The notes under the pieces were generated by a model. That model was not told the origin of the DNA. It was given only the letters and a program-made list of their open reading frames with translations, and ran no database searches. 54,277 nucleotides of DNA from an uncultured Clostridia bacterium (lineage in GTDB: Bacteria; Bacillota; Clostridia; Oscillospirales; Ruminococcaceae), in the NCBI GenBank assembly GCA_947624745.1, contig CANQLR010000016.1, forward strand, positions 1 to 54,277, given 5' to 3'. Both the position numbers and the translations under genes were made by a program. Below are positions 1 to 7,904 of the stretch, one piece after another. How positions within the stretch are numbered: the first letter of the stretch is position 1; every line of letters starts with the position of its first letter.

Positions 1-29
1 TCAGAGTTAATTTACACGCTTTAAAAACT

Positions 30-63
30 GCCCTCAGGCAAACGCTTGAGGGCGGCTTTTTAT
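30..63. terminator. Intrinsic terminator, probably bidirectional
   Basis: GCCCTCA at 30-36 pairs with TGAGGGC at 47-53 and is followed by a T-run at 57-63. An A-run on the left side gives a U-tract on the other strand as well. It separates a gene left of the window from the broken regulator gene that ends at 60. Confidence 0.8.
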
Positions 64-690
64 TTATCCTTGTTTCTCGATTTGTAAACATTAAACCTAT
101 TCTTACACTCCGCGCTGTAAAAGAGGTTGTCGGGGCGTTTCGCCTCAAAGACCTTATTGCAGTGCTTGCAAAGCCGCAGTGGATTTTTGCTGTCGGTCAG
201 CATCGTGCTGAACATCATCTGAATCATAAGCAGCAGCGAATGGAAATCCCAGACCATCGTCGGCTTATCGCGCAGCTCAATGTGATACGTCGGAGCGTTG
301 CCGTCGCATGCGGCCATCGCCTGTCTGAAAAGCTCCTTTGTTTCCTCGTCATCGCTCCCCTCATAATAAAGCAGACTTGTCGAGAAAACGAAAATCCAGT
401 CGGTGAATTGCTGTTTAAGCCAGTCGAAGCGTTCGGCATATCCACGCTGGAAAGACATATTCATAGCGGTGGTGTTGTCGATATGTTGCTCGATTTTAGG
501 ATATCTTTTTCGATAGTTTGTAAGTCCGAGAATATAATCTGTAGAAACATCATAAAGACTTGCAAGCCTAATTAAAACTGATGTCGGAATGTCTATATCT
601 CCTCTTTCGTAATTGCTGTAAACACGCTGACTGCAAAACAGAATTTTTAAGATCGTGATCCTCACGCAGTTCCCGTAGTCTTTCGTACAT
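60..690 (-). pseudogene. XRE-family helix-turn-helix regulator, N-terminus damaged by a small deletion
   Basis: The original start is ATG at 690, preceded by GAGGTG, and encodes MYERLRELREDHDLK. After this the reading frame is lost. The family frame resumes at CSQRVYSNYERGDIDIP in another phase and stays open to the stop at 60. Only 10 bases separate the two parts, where intact relatives carry about 9-10 codons of helix 2, so a deletion of about 17-20 bp is inferred. The C-terminal half ends in a CxxC-type putative zinc motif (LCKHCNKVF, then SAECKNRF). The gene is divergent from the membrane-protein operon and faces an operator-rich intergenic region. A start in the downstream frame near 740 would give a protein without a proper HTH. 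It was probably the regulator of the mobile element and is probably inactive. Confidence 0.75.
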
Positions 691-715
691 AATAACACCT
701 CAGAAAAATTATACA

Positions 716-803
716 TTAGCGAAAAATTTTCTATTGACAAATAGCGAAAAATCCGCTATAACTGAGCTGAACTTGAGATAGTTTTAGCGATATATTCACT
801 AAA
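716..803 (+). promoter_or_regulatory. Promoter TTGACA-17-TATAAC with repeated operator-like boxes
   Basis: TTGACA (734-739) and TATAAC (757-762) are spaced by exactly 17 bp and point to the gene at 828. The box TAGCGAAAAAT occurs at 717-727 and again at 742-752, a 25-bp period. A related dyad, TTTAGCGA-TATAT-TCACTAAA, lies at 783-803 just past the promoter. This pattern fits binding of the divergently encoded XRE repressor, but that assignment is inferred. Confidence 0.7.
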
Positions 804-827
804 GAAAAAATGAAAGGATTGACTAAT

Positions 828-1220
828 ATGTTCAGAAAACTTTATGGTGAAACAGACGAGGATCAGCTTTTTTATCTGGGTAAAAAAGTAAAAACAACAG
901 TAATTGCTCTTGTCATCGGTATTGCTTGTGTTATAATTGGCTTAATTGGTGAAAGGCTAAACAACGAAATAGCCGGTGTCATGGGGTTTGTCGGGCTAAT
1001 TTACGTTATCATGGTGTATTACTGGGGTTGGGGATTTATGAAAGCATTTTTTGGATATGTGACTATAGGGTCTATCTTCAGTGGAAATGTAGTAATAGGT
1101 GTTATAATTTTCATAGCGTATGTTTTTCTTGGCGCTTTCTTTGGCATTTTTAACGCTTTTATTGGCGTTCTTAGATACATTTACCTGAGGGTGAAGTATA
1201 AAAATCGTTCGGAGGAATAG
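828..1220 (+). CDS. Small multi-pass membrane protein of the mobile element, unknown function
   Basis: 130 residues with an acidic N-terminus (FRKLYGETDEDQLF) and then at least three hydrophobic stretches. The first is at about residues 24-42, followed by a Trp/Tyr-rich segment and a Gly-rich segment, and the protein ends in a basic tail. I chose ATG 828 because AAGGA at 814-818 stands nine bases before it, while the in-frame ATG at 810 has no ribosome binding site. The next gene begins three bases after the stop, so the two are co-transcribed from the promoter at 734. I do not recognise the family and see no catalytic motif. Confidence 0.75.
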   Translation: MFRKLYGETDEDQLFYLGKKVKTTVIALVIGIACVIIGLIGERLNNEIAGVMGFVGLIYVIMVYYWGWGFMKAFFGYVTIGSIFSGNVVIGVIIFIAYVFLGAFFGIFNAFIGVLRYIYLRVKYKNRSEE

Positions 1221-1222
1221 AA

Positions 1223-1837
1223 ATGGGAATATTTCTAAGGAATGACATATTTGGACCTGACGCTCCTATTCAGACTTACCGATATTACAGTGATGACAGT
1301 CTTGCTGAGAGCTGGACTATAATATTGTTTATTGTGACGATTCCGTTTCTGTTTATGTTCTTGATGTTGAAAAAGTTTTGCCAGTTTTATGCGTCACATT
1401 TGGTATTGTGTTTATCAGTATATTTTGTGACGGCCATCGTATTAGGACTTTTTATCTACCGAAAAAGCAGACCTATTATAATAGGTGTTGCTGCAATGTT
1501 TATAAACCTTTTGCCTCTTGCTGATATTCTCACATTTTATTGCATACCGCTGATGGTTACGGAAGCCAATTTTGATAACACTCTTGAGTTTGTTCTGACT
1601 ACCTTTTTCTGCGTCGGATCTGAGATATTTATTGCATCCCTGTCAAAAATGATGAGAAACAGCGTAAAACATCTTTTGCTGTCAATCGGTCTTTTTGCAG
1701 TGGCTGCTTTGCTTCTGATATTTATGACTAAACAAACGCCGGAATGTTCGTTTGAGAATCTCAAGGAGAATGAATTATGCCAAACGAAAAACTTGAAAAA
1801 ATTGCAAAAGAAGAATATGTTTTGGAGAAAAAGCTGA
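1223..1837 (+). CDS. Polytopic membrane protein of the mobile element, unknown function
   Basis: 204 residues with about five hydrophobic segments (around residues 30-48, 58-77, 83-100, 118-138 and 150-168), preceded by GGAGGA at 1211-1216. It follows the previous gene by two bases and looks translationally coupled. The last 20 or so codons overlap the start of the DUF3847 gene (1777) in another frame, an unusually long overlap of about 60 bp. The C-terminal Lys-rich tail is simply the alternative reading of that gene. A small indel near 1775 may have removed the original stop. No family is recognised. Confidence 0.65.
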   Translation: MGIFLRNDIFGPDAPIQTYRYYSDDSLAESWTIILFIVTIPFLFMFLMLKKFCQFYASHLVLCLSVYFVTAIVLGLFIYRKSRPIIIGVAAMFINLLPLADILTFYCIPLMVTEANFDNTLEFVLTTFFCVGSEIFIASLSKMMRNSVKHLLLSIGLFAVAALLLIFMTKQTPECSFENLKENELCQTKNLKKLQKKNMFWRKS

Positions 1838-2097
1838 CCGCCGCCCGGTGCAAAGAAAAGCGGCTGAAAAACGAGTTGAAGCTGCTGACACGAAATGAAA
1901 GAACGCACCGTCTTTGCACGCGAGCAGGTATGTTGGAAACCTTTTTGCGAGAGCCGACGCTTCTCACCGACGATGACGTTATGGAGCTTCTCGCGTTTAT
2001 TTTCAGCGAGAAAAGCGTTCAAAACAAACTGAATGCGATGATTAAAATGCGGCAGGAAGAATGGGTGACAGCCTCCGCTGAAAAGCACTTGACGTAG
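1777..2097 (+). CDS. DUF3847 family protein of a Tn1549-like element
   Basis: 106 residues beginning MPNEKLEKIAKEEYVLEKK. It has a charged, coiled-coil-like first half, then a basic RTHRLCTRAGMLE segment and a C-terminal acidic stretch. This sequence pattern is typical of DUF3847 proteins, small conserved genes found immediately upstream of the MobA/MobL relaxase in Tn1549-type conjugative elements. The position here is the same, since a relaxase start follows at 2492. AAGGAGAAT ahead of the ATG serves as ribosome binding site. Function is unknown; a role as a relaxosome accessory is only a guess from location. Confidence 0.8.
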   Translation: MPNEKLEKIAKEEYVLEKKLTAARCKEKRLKNELKLLTRNERTHRLCTRAGMLETFLREPTLLTDDDVMELLAFIFSEKSVQNKLNAMIKMRQEEWVTASAEKHLT

Positions 2098-2105
2098 GCA
2101 AGTGC
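2085..2105. other. Inverted repeat, candidate oriT arm
   Basis: GCACTTG (2085-2091) and CAAGTGC (2099-2105) form a perfect 7-bp inverted repeat around a 7-base loop, straddling the stop codon of the DUF3847 gene. The relaxase of such elements acts at an origin of transfer near this spot, so an oriT role is plausible but unproven. Confidence 0.4.
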
Positions 2106-2259
2106 GCAATTATACACCGCTCGTTGTCACCCTAAAACGCAGGCATTTCGAGAACCCCGTCGTGGTGTATTGCGTCCTGCCGGAAGCCCCTTGCAGGGAG
2201 CCGATGATTTTCGCAAAAGGGTTTGCTACAATCATCCAAGGGAATATCTCGCCTGTCGG

Positions 2260-2367
2260 CTCGGTCGGCGTTTCTGCCTGCGGCAGAGGTGTCCACCGGA
2301 GACCCGCTTCTCGGCTGTCGCCTCGGTCGGTGCTTCTGCTTCGCAGAGGTCTCCACCGGAGACCCGC
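2260..2367. repeat. Two imperfect tandem copies of a GC-rich 47-bp sequence
   Basis: The sequence starting CTCGGTCGGCG at 2260-2307 recurs at 2322-2367 with a few changes. Both copies end in TCCACCGGAGACCCGC. The stretch 2100-2420 has no credible gene; overlapping open frames there only reflect the GC-rich repeat. Confidence 0.7.
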
Positions 2368-2424
2368 ACCCCTGCGCCGGTTTTCGCCGGCTATCCCTTT
2401 TTAAAATAAATCTATATTTGCAGT

Positions 2425-2458
2425 AGAGCAGATAGTCACCGGATTATCTGCTCTTTTT
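2425..2458 (+). terminator. Strong intrinsic terminator before the relaxase gene
   Basis: A perfect 10-bp stem, AGAGCAGATA (2425-2434) with TATCTGCTCT (2445-2454), is followed by TTTTTAT. It ends the transcript from the 828-2097 operon before the relaxase ribosome binding site (AAAGGAGG). Confidence 0.85.
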
Positions 2459-2491
2459 ATTTATCCACAGCCAAGAAAGGAGGTTTGAAAA

Positions 2492-2968
2492 ATGTCCAAT
2501 CCGCACTTCAACGTATCAATAACCCAACGCAGCCGCGGACAGTCGGCAGTTGCGGGTGACGCCTACCAAAGCGGCAACAGACTGTTTTCAGAGTACGACC
2601 AAAAATACAAAGACTACTCGCGAAAGCAGGGCATAGTCTACACGGAAATAATGCTGCCGTCAAATGCCCCACCCGAATTTGCCGACCGAGGAACTCTTTG
2701 GAATGCCGCCGAGGAGATTGAAAAACAGTGGAACTCACAGCTTGCCCGAAGATTCATCTTCGCACTTTCGCTTGCCACCGTCGATGATGAGCTAAAGCCG
2801 ATGAAAGATATACGCCGTTGGGTGGGTAAAGTCCTTTCGCCGGAGCAGTCGGAGATTGAGAACAAACCGGAGTAGAAGCAATCCATTGCGGAAAAGATGC
2901 GATATTATAAGGAAAGGGAGGAAACGCAAGGAAAGGCAAAAAATGTGGGGCAGGAGGCTTTTAATTAA
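2492..2968 (+). pseudogene. MobA/MobL relaxase remnant: N-terminus joined to C-terminus, with an in-frame TAG
   Basis: The frame opens with MSNPHFNVSITQRSRGQSAV and continues through SGNRLFSEYDQKYKDYSRK and ADRGTLWNAAEEIEK, the N-terminal nuclease start of MobA/MobL relaxases. Full proteins run several hundred residues. After about residue 95 the sequence switches abruptly to a different, C-terminal-like segment (DELKPMKDIRRWVGK), so most of the protein is missing. A TAG stands at 2873-2875. The same frame stays open and protein-like for 30 more codons to TAA at 2966, so the TAG is probably a further lesion. AAAGGAGG precedes the ATG. The histidine metal-binding motif of the relaxase is not present, so the protein should not nick DNA. 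Confidence 0.8.
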
Positions 2969-2982
2969 GAAGCAATAGCATT

Positions 2983-5900
2983 TTATTCCGTCCTCAGCGC
3001 AACCACCGGGTCTTTCTTTGCTGCGCTCCTCGACGGTATGATCCCCGCGATGAGCGTCAGCACCATGCTTATCGCGATCAGAATCAGCGCGGCGGGTATC
3101 GGCAGGAACGCGCTTAGGGTTTTGATACCCGTCAGGCGGTGCAGAATGAGATTTATCGGTATGCAGAGCAGATACGTCATCAGCACGCCCAGCAGCCCCG
3201 AGGCGAACCCGATTATCACCGTTTCGGCGTTGAACATTCCCGAGACGTTGCGCTTCGAGGCGCCTATCGCGCGCAGGATTCCGATTTCCTTTGTGCGCTC
3301 CTGAACCGAAATCAGCGTGATGACACCAATCATTATCGACGAAACAACCAGCGAGATCGCGACGAACGCTATCAGCACATAAGTAATCGCGTTGATTATC
3401 GTGTTGACCGACGCCATCATGATTCCGACGTAGTCGGTGTAATGTATCTGCGAAAGCTCCTCGACAGTGTCGTTGTAGGCCGCGATCGCGTCCTCGATGA
3501 CCTCTTTATTCTCGAAAGTCGAGGCAAAAATGTTTATGCTCGCGGGGCTGTCAATATCCACGCAGCCGAGTGAGGAGAGGTTGTCGTCGTAGGTCGAATC
3601 GGAAAATTCGGTTATCTCGTCGTAGTAGACCGCGCACTGCTCGGCGGTGTAGGTTTCCATCGCCATATCAAGAGCCGCTGCGAGCTGCGCGGGCTCCATT
3701 CCCGACATCTGCTCCTTAACCTGCGCGGCGTACTGCGCTTTGACCTGCTCTGCCGCCATCTGCGAAAACAGCTCGGTCATCTCCTCGTCGCTCATGTTGC
3801 TGACATATTCGGTGATCCGCGCCTCGTCCATTCCCATCTGCTCGACAAGCCCCGTGATCATCGCGGTTTCCATGTCCTCGCGGGTCATCGTTGACATTGT
3901 CTGCTCAACGGTCGCTTCAAGCTGTTCATCGCTCGGAATGCTCATTATGTCGATATACGCCGCGGCTTTTTCGGATTCATTGAGCCCCGCAATATACTCC
4001 CTGAAAGCCGCCTCTTTTTCCTCGTCGGAGAGGCTCCCGGTGTTCTCGTTGAACGGAAGACCCGTGAAAATATCGGTCTCGGGGTCGGCCTGCTGAGCCT
4101 TGATAGCGGCGGATTCTTTGGAATGCTCGATCACGTATTCCGTCAGCTTGCTTGTGTATCCAATCGAGCCGGAAAGCATGGTCGAAACCGCGTTTTCCTT
4201 CGGGCGGATAATGCCCGAAACTTTCAGCGGGATAGCGTTGTCATAGAGATACTGAAGCCCCGCGTCGGTCGTGCGCAGGTCTCTGTATGTTCCCGTCGCG
4301 CTGTCAAAGGTGTAGCAGTCGGAATTGAGGATAGTGCGGTATTCCATGTCGCAGATTTCCTCGTAGCTCCACTTTCTCTCAGTCGGGGGAAGCTCCGTCT
4401 TGTTGATCGCCGCGTTCATAGCCTTATCCACGTTCTCTTTCGGGGAAAGACCCAAGGCGTAGAGCGACAGATCGTTAAGCTCGTTATTTTCATCGAGCAC
4501 CAAAACTATCTCGTTATATTCGGTCGGCCATGAGCCGTAGACGACGTCGTACTGCTTCTCCAAAAGCGGACTGATGAGCCTGCCGTTGTCGCCGGGGAGC
4601 ATTTCCTGCCATAGCTGCGACGACATTCCGCCCGGCATCATCATCGTCTGCGCGGGCGAATCGGTTATGCCGTACTGTTCGCCGAGGGACAAAAGCGAGG
4701 TGATGTCGGTGTTGAGATATTCCACCAAAAAGTCCTTCATCAGCTCCTCCATGTCGGAGCGGATTATGTCGCCGTCGATGTTTTTCGTATAGACCAGCAG
4801 ATCGAGGTCGTAGGTGTACTGAATGCCGCTTATAGCTTCGGCGAGCGTTGGGTCATCAATCCGTTTTTGTTCAAGATATTTCTTGAACGCGGCAAGGTCG
4901 TTTTCGTTTGCCTCCATTTCGCTAAGCGAGTTGACCATATCGTAGATCATTCCCTTGGCATAGACCGCGTCCTTGTCGTGGGTATTGGTTGAACGCGCTG
5001 CGCCGATAAAGGTCTCCATCAGGGCGGAGATGTCCATATTCTGGGATTCAAGTGTCAAAGGATAGGACGAAAGGGTGTCCTCTTCCACGGTGTTGATGTA
5101 TGTTGTCATGCCCTGCGAAACCGCGAAAATAAGGGCTATGCCGATAATGCCGATGCTCCCCGCGAAGGAGGTCAGCGCAGTCCTGCCCTTTTTCGTGAAC
5201 AGGTTTTTGAGCGACAGCCCGAAAGACGTTGCAAACGACATAGACGGCAGCTTTTTGCTCTCCGTTTTGGATTTTTCTTTCAAATGCTCCCGATTTACTT
5301 CCTCCTGCGTGAGCGGGGCGGAATCGTCGGTAATTTCGCCGTCGAGCATGCGGATAATTCTCGTCGAATACTTTTCCGCGAGATCGGGGTTGTGCGTCAC
5401 CATCACTACAAGCCTATCCTTGGCAATTTCTTTTAAGATGTCCATAACATGAATGCTCGTCTCGGTGTCAAGCGCCCCGGTCGGCTCGTCGGCGAGGATT
5501 ATGTCGGGGTTGTTGACGATTGCGCGGGCAATCGCCACCCTCTGCATCTGCCCGCCCGACATCTCGGCGGGGCGCTTGTTGAGCTGCGAGCCAAGCCCGA
5601 CACGCTCCAAAGCCTCTTTAGCGCGCTTTCTGCGCTCGGTTTTTGACACTCCCGAGAGGGTCAGCGCGAGCTCGACGTTTCTAAGAACCGACTGGTGCGG
5701 GATCAGGTTGTAGCTCTGGAATACAAAGCCTATCGAGTGATTGCGGTATGCGTCCCAATCGCGGTCTTTGAAGTCCTTTGTCGAGCGGCCGTTGATGATC
5801 AAATCGCCCTCGGTGTACTGATCTAAGCCGCCGATGATGTTGAGCATCGTGGTTTTCCCGCAGCCCGACGGGCCTAAGATCGACACAAAATCATTGTCCC

Positions 5901-5985
5901 GAAATTTCAGGGAGATACCCTTCAGCGCGTGAACGACGCCGTCGCCCGCGGGGTAGTCCTTTTTGATGTTTTGAAGTTCTAACAT
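2983..5985 (-). CDS. MacB-type ABC transporter, ATPase and FtsX-like permease fused
   Basis: 1000 residues. Residues 1-230 are an ABC ATPase: Walker [10 protein letters not shown] at 38-46, the Q-loop in [10 protein letters not shown], signature MSGGQMQR and Walker [13 protein letters not shown], all of the LolD/MacB class. A transmembrane helix follows at about 270-290. A large extracytoplasmic region rich in Glu, Met and Ala then runs to about 855, and three C-terminal helices form an FtsX/MacB domain ([16 protein letters not shown]). Such transporters act mechanically to remove peptides or lipoproteins from the membrane and often give resistance to antimicrobial peptides. AGAGGAAG precedes the ATG. 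A regulatory box shared with the (p)ppGpp synthetase and the response regulator lies just upstream (6022-6054). The substrate is unknown. Confidence 0.9.
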   Translation of the reverse strand: MLELQNIKKDYPAGDGVVHALKGISLKFRDNDFVSILGPSGCGKTTMLNIIGGLDQYTEGDLIINGRSTKDFKDRDWDAYRNHSIGFVFQSYNLIPHQSVLRNVELALTLSGVSKTERRKRAKEALERVGLGSQLNKRPAEMSGGQMQRVAIARAIVNNPDIILADEPTGALDTETSIHVMDILKEIAKDRLVVMVTHNPDLAEKYSTRIIRMLDGEITDDSAPLTQEEVNREHLKEKSKTESKKLPSMSFATSFGLSLKNLFTKKGRTALTSFAGSIGIIGIALIFAVSQGMTTYINTVEEDTLSSYPLTLESQNMDISALMETFIGAARSTNTHDKDAVYAKGMIYDMVNSLSEMEANENDLAAFKKYLEQKRIDDPTLAEAISGIQYTYDLDLLVYTKNIDGDIIRSDMEELMKDFLVEYLNTDITSLLSLGEQYGITDSPAQTMMMPGGMSSQLWQEMLPGDNGRLISPLLEKQYDVVYGSWPTEYNEIVLVLDENNELNDLSLYALGLSPKENVDKAMNAAINKTELPPTERKWSYEEICDMEYRTILNSDCYTFDSATGTYRDLRTTDAGLQYLYDNAIPLKVSGIIRPKENAVSTMLSGSIGYTSKLTEYVIEHSKESAAIKAQQADPETDIFTGLPFNENTGSLSDEEKEAAFREYIAGLNESEKAAAYIDIMSIPSDEQLEATVEQTMSTMTREDMETAMITGLVEQMGMDEARITEYVSNMSDEEMTELFSQMAAEQVKAQYAAQVKEQMSGMEPAQLAAALDMAMETYTAEQCAVYYDEITEFSDSTYDDNLSSLGCVDIDSPASINIFASTFENKEVIEDAIAAYNDTVEELSQIHYTDYVGIMMASVNTIINAITYVLIAFVAISLVVSSIMIGVITLISVQERTKEIGILRAIGASKRNVSGMFNAETVIIGFASGLLGVLMTYLLCIPINLILHRLTGIKTLSAFLPIPAALILIAISMVLTLIAGIIPSRSAAKKDPVVALRTE

Positions 5986-6021
5986 AGAATTCTTACTTCC
6001 TCTCTGTGCTTTGTTGCACTT

Positions 6022-6054
6022 AACTTATCACGGAAATCTAAACTGAAACGAAAC
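6022..6054 (-). promoter_or_regulatory. Regulon box 1 and -10 element of the ABC transporter gene
   Basis: Read on the minus strand, GTTTCGTTTCAGTTTAGA occupies 6054-6037. Nine bases later TAAGTT (6027-6022) is in the -10 position. GTTTC and GTTTA recur 11 bp apart, the usual layout of OmpR/PhoB-type response-regulator sites. The box overlaps where a -35 would lie, as expected for an activated promoter. Near-identical boxes occur at 6877-6894 and 9690-9707. Confidence 0.7.
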
Positions 6055-6118
6055 TGGCGTCTTTTTTCATACGATTGGTTCTTCCACCGCCTTGCCGAAA
6101 ACAAAATGTTTTCCATTG

Positions 6119-6808
6119 TCAGCAATTTTGTTGGGTCTTTTTTAGGAGACCGTCCATTCTTCTGTCAAGTTCCGCGCTGAGGTTTGCGCACTGATAAAGC
6201 TCTTCAGCCATTTCCGAGGTAAATTCAGAATCCTTTTTATAACGAAGCTGATGTTCAAGGCTCGCCCAGAAATCCATCGCTATCGTGCGCAACTGTATTT
6301 CTACTTTCATCATCCGCTTTTCATGCGCCAGAAAAATCGGAATTGCTACAATCAAATGCAGACTTCTATACCCGTTGGGTTTCGGATTTTTTATGTAGTC
6401 CTTCTTCTCAATCAGAGTGACATCATCCTGTATGAGTAGTGCCTCTGACAGCGCATAGACATCCTCCGGAAATGAGCAGATCACCCGCACGCCGGCAATA
6501 TCGTTCAGATTTTCTTCTATTGAGGAAAGCGAGGGAGAAAAGCCCCGCCGCTCCAATTTTTCCTTTATGCTGCGAGGATTTTTCAATCTGGTTTTGATGC
6601 TGCTGATCGGATTGCGGTCAAACTCCAAAGAATATTCTTCATTCAACACATTGAATTTTGTTTCAATCTCCATCATGGCGCATTTGTAATATGACATCAG
6701 GCGGATAAACGGTACAGATTTCCTCTGCATCCAGTCGATTGTCTGATCGTCCACAATAGAGAGCATTCGTGTTTTTATATTTTCAACCTCTTGATTCCAT
6801 TCGGACAT
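6119..6808 (-). CDS. Small alarmone synthetase (RelA/SpoT synthetase domain only)
   Basis: 229 residues. It carries the hallmarks of RelQ/YjbM-type (p)ppGpp synthetases: SIKTRLKNPRSIKEKL, DIAGVRVICSFPEDV, the ATP/GDP-binding NPKPNGYRSLHL and EIQLRTIAMDFWASLEHQL. There is no HD hydrolase domain and no TGS/ACT region, so it should only make alarmone, transferring pyrophosphate from ATP to GDP or GTP. The start ATG at 6808 follows AAAGGAAG. It is a monocistronic gene with its own promoter carrying the second regulon box. The neighbouring transporter and two-component system share that box, so alarmone production is probably part of an envelope or antibiotic stress response. Confidence 0.9.
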   Translation of the reverse strand: MSEWNQEVENIKTRMLSIVDDQTIDWMQRKSVPFIRLMSYYKCAMMEIETKFNVLNEEYSLEFDRNPISSIKTRLKNPRSIKEKLERRGFSPSLSSIEENLNDIAGVRVICSFPEDVYALSEALLIQDDVTLIEKKDYIKNPKPNGYRSLHLIVAIPIFLAHEKRMMKVEIQLRTIAMDFWASLEHQLRYKKDSEFTSEMAEELYQCANLSAELDRRMDGLLKKTQQNC

Positions 6809-6861
6809 TATGGGACTTCCTTTACAAAAGTCAATAACGGCTCTGCCGTTTCCATTGAGTG

Positions 6862-6894
6862 ATGATAGCAGAGAAATCTAAACTGAAACGAAAC
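6862..6894 (-). promoter_or_regulatory. Regulon box 2 and extended -10 of the alarmone synthetase gene
   Basis: GTTTCGTTTCAGTTTAGA lies at 6894-6877 on the minus strand and is identical over 18 bases to box 1. After nine bases an extended -10, TGC-TATCAT, ends at 6862. Position and spacing match the other two boxes. Confidence 0.7.
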
Positions 6895-6980
6895 CGCGGA
6901 AGACTTTTCTTCCGGCCTGCTTATTTTTGCAGGTTTATCTCTGATGAGCCTTATGAAACACCGCAGAGGGTATAAACCTA

Positions 6981-7010
6981 CAAAAAAGAGCCTCCCAAAC
7001 GAAGGCTCTC
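6981..7010 (-). terminator. Intrinsic terminator of the two-component/TSUP operon
   Basis: On the minus strand AGAGCCT and AGGCTCT (7009-7003 and 6993-6987) form a 7-bp stem with a 9-base loop, followed by six T. It stands about 45 bases after the TSUP stop codon. Confidence 0.75.
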
Positions 7011-7054
7011 ATAAAAATCTCATATTGGAAATACCGGTACGCTACAAAATTTTA

Positions 7055-7837
7055 TCATATCCCTCTGAAAGCATTAACGGAAAGAATTGCCACGCCCAAG
7101 ACCGTCAGGACGACGCCTACGGCTCTGTTGAGCGCTTTTGCGCTGGCCTTGTTTGCGAACAATGCGGCAATTCTTGCCCACAGCAGGGTAAATGCCACGC
7201 AGAGAACGAGGCACCACAGGTCGGGCATACCGCCGATGGCAAAATGGCTGGCGGCACCGGTCAGCGCGGTAAAGGTCATAATAAAGACGCTTGTGCCGAC
7301 GGCGGTTTTCAATTCATATCCCAAAATGCTTGTCAGCAGGAGCAGCATCATCATTCCGCCGCCTGCGCCCACAAAACCGCAGATGAAGCCGACGGCCGTT
7401 CCGCAGACGATCGACTGGATCACTCGCTTTTTCGCGCTTACGCCCGTCATCGCCTCCTTTGTGGTCATGACGGGCTTTACAATAAATTTGATGCCCAGAA
7501 GCATCGTCATAAAGACTGAGAAGCTGCCCATCGTGGTATTCGGAACGAGGCTTGCGACCCAACTTCCGACAAGAGTAAACACCAGAACTGTCACCATCAT
7601 AACAAGACCGTTTTTAACGTCGAGATTTTTGTTTTTTCCATAGGTATAGGCGCTGACCGCGCTTGCCAGCACGTCGCTTGCCAGAGCGATGCCCACCGCT
7701 TCATAAGCGGGCATACCCAAAAATGTGATCAGCATGGGGCTGATGACAGCGGCAGCGCTCATTCCGGCGAAACCTGTTCCCAGACCCGCTCCGATACCGG
7801 CTATAAAGCATACTAAAATTTTTATCCACAGATTCAT
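7055..7837 (-). CDS. TSUP/TauE-SafE family anion permease
   Basis: 260 residues from ATG 7837, which has CCTCCT (AGGAGG) at 7848-7853. The longer in-frame start at 7918 lacks a ribosome binding site and would add a charged, non-conserved 27 residues. The sequence is eight or so hydrophobic helices in two similar halves. The first half has AGIGAGLGTGFAGMSAAAVISPML and the second has CGFVGAGGGMMMLLLL, the Gly-rich repeats of the TSUP fold. Members move sulfite, sulfonates, sulfur compounds or other anions; the substrate here is not visible. It lies 67 bp after the histidine kinase gene and is probably the last gene of that operon. Confidence 0.85.
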   Translation of the reverse strand: MNLWIKILVCFIAGIGAGLGTGFAGMSAAAVISPMLITFLGMPAYEAVGIALASDVLASAVSAYTYGKNKNLDVKNGLVMMVTVLVFTLVGSWVASLVPNTTMGSFSVFMTMLLGIKFIVKPVMTTKEAMTGVSAKKRVIQSIVCGTAVGFICGFVGAGGGMMMLLLLTSILGYELKTAVGTSVFIMTFTALTGAASHFAIGGMPDLWCLVLCVAFTLLWARIAALFANKASAKALNRAVGVVLTVLGVAILSVNAFRGI

Positions 7838-7904
7838 GCTTCGCTTTCCTCCTAATATCTTTCCAACCTCGTCGTGCCGGACCGAAACTTCCGCAGCCTT
7901 TTTG

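Noticed and set aside
2102-2426. Several overlapping open frames between the DUF3847 and relaxase genes
   Set aside because: They follow the GC-rich tandem repeat, have no conserved content and end at the terminator region.
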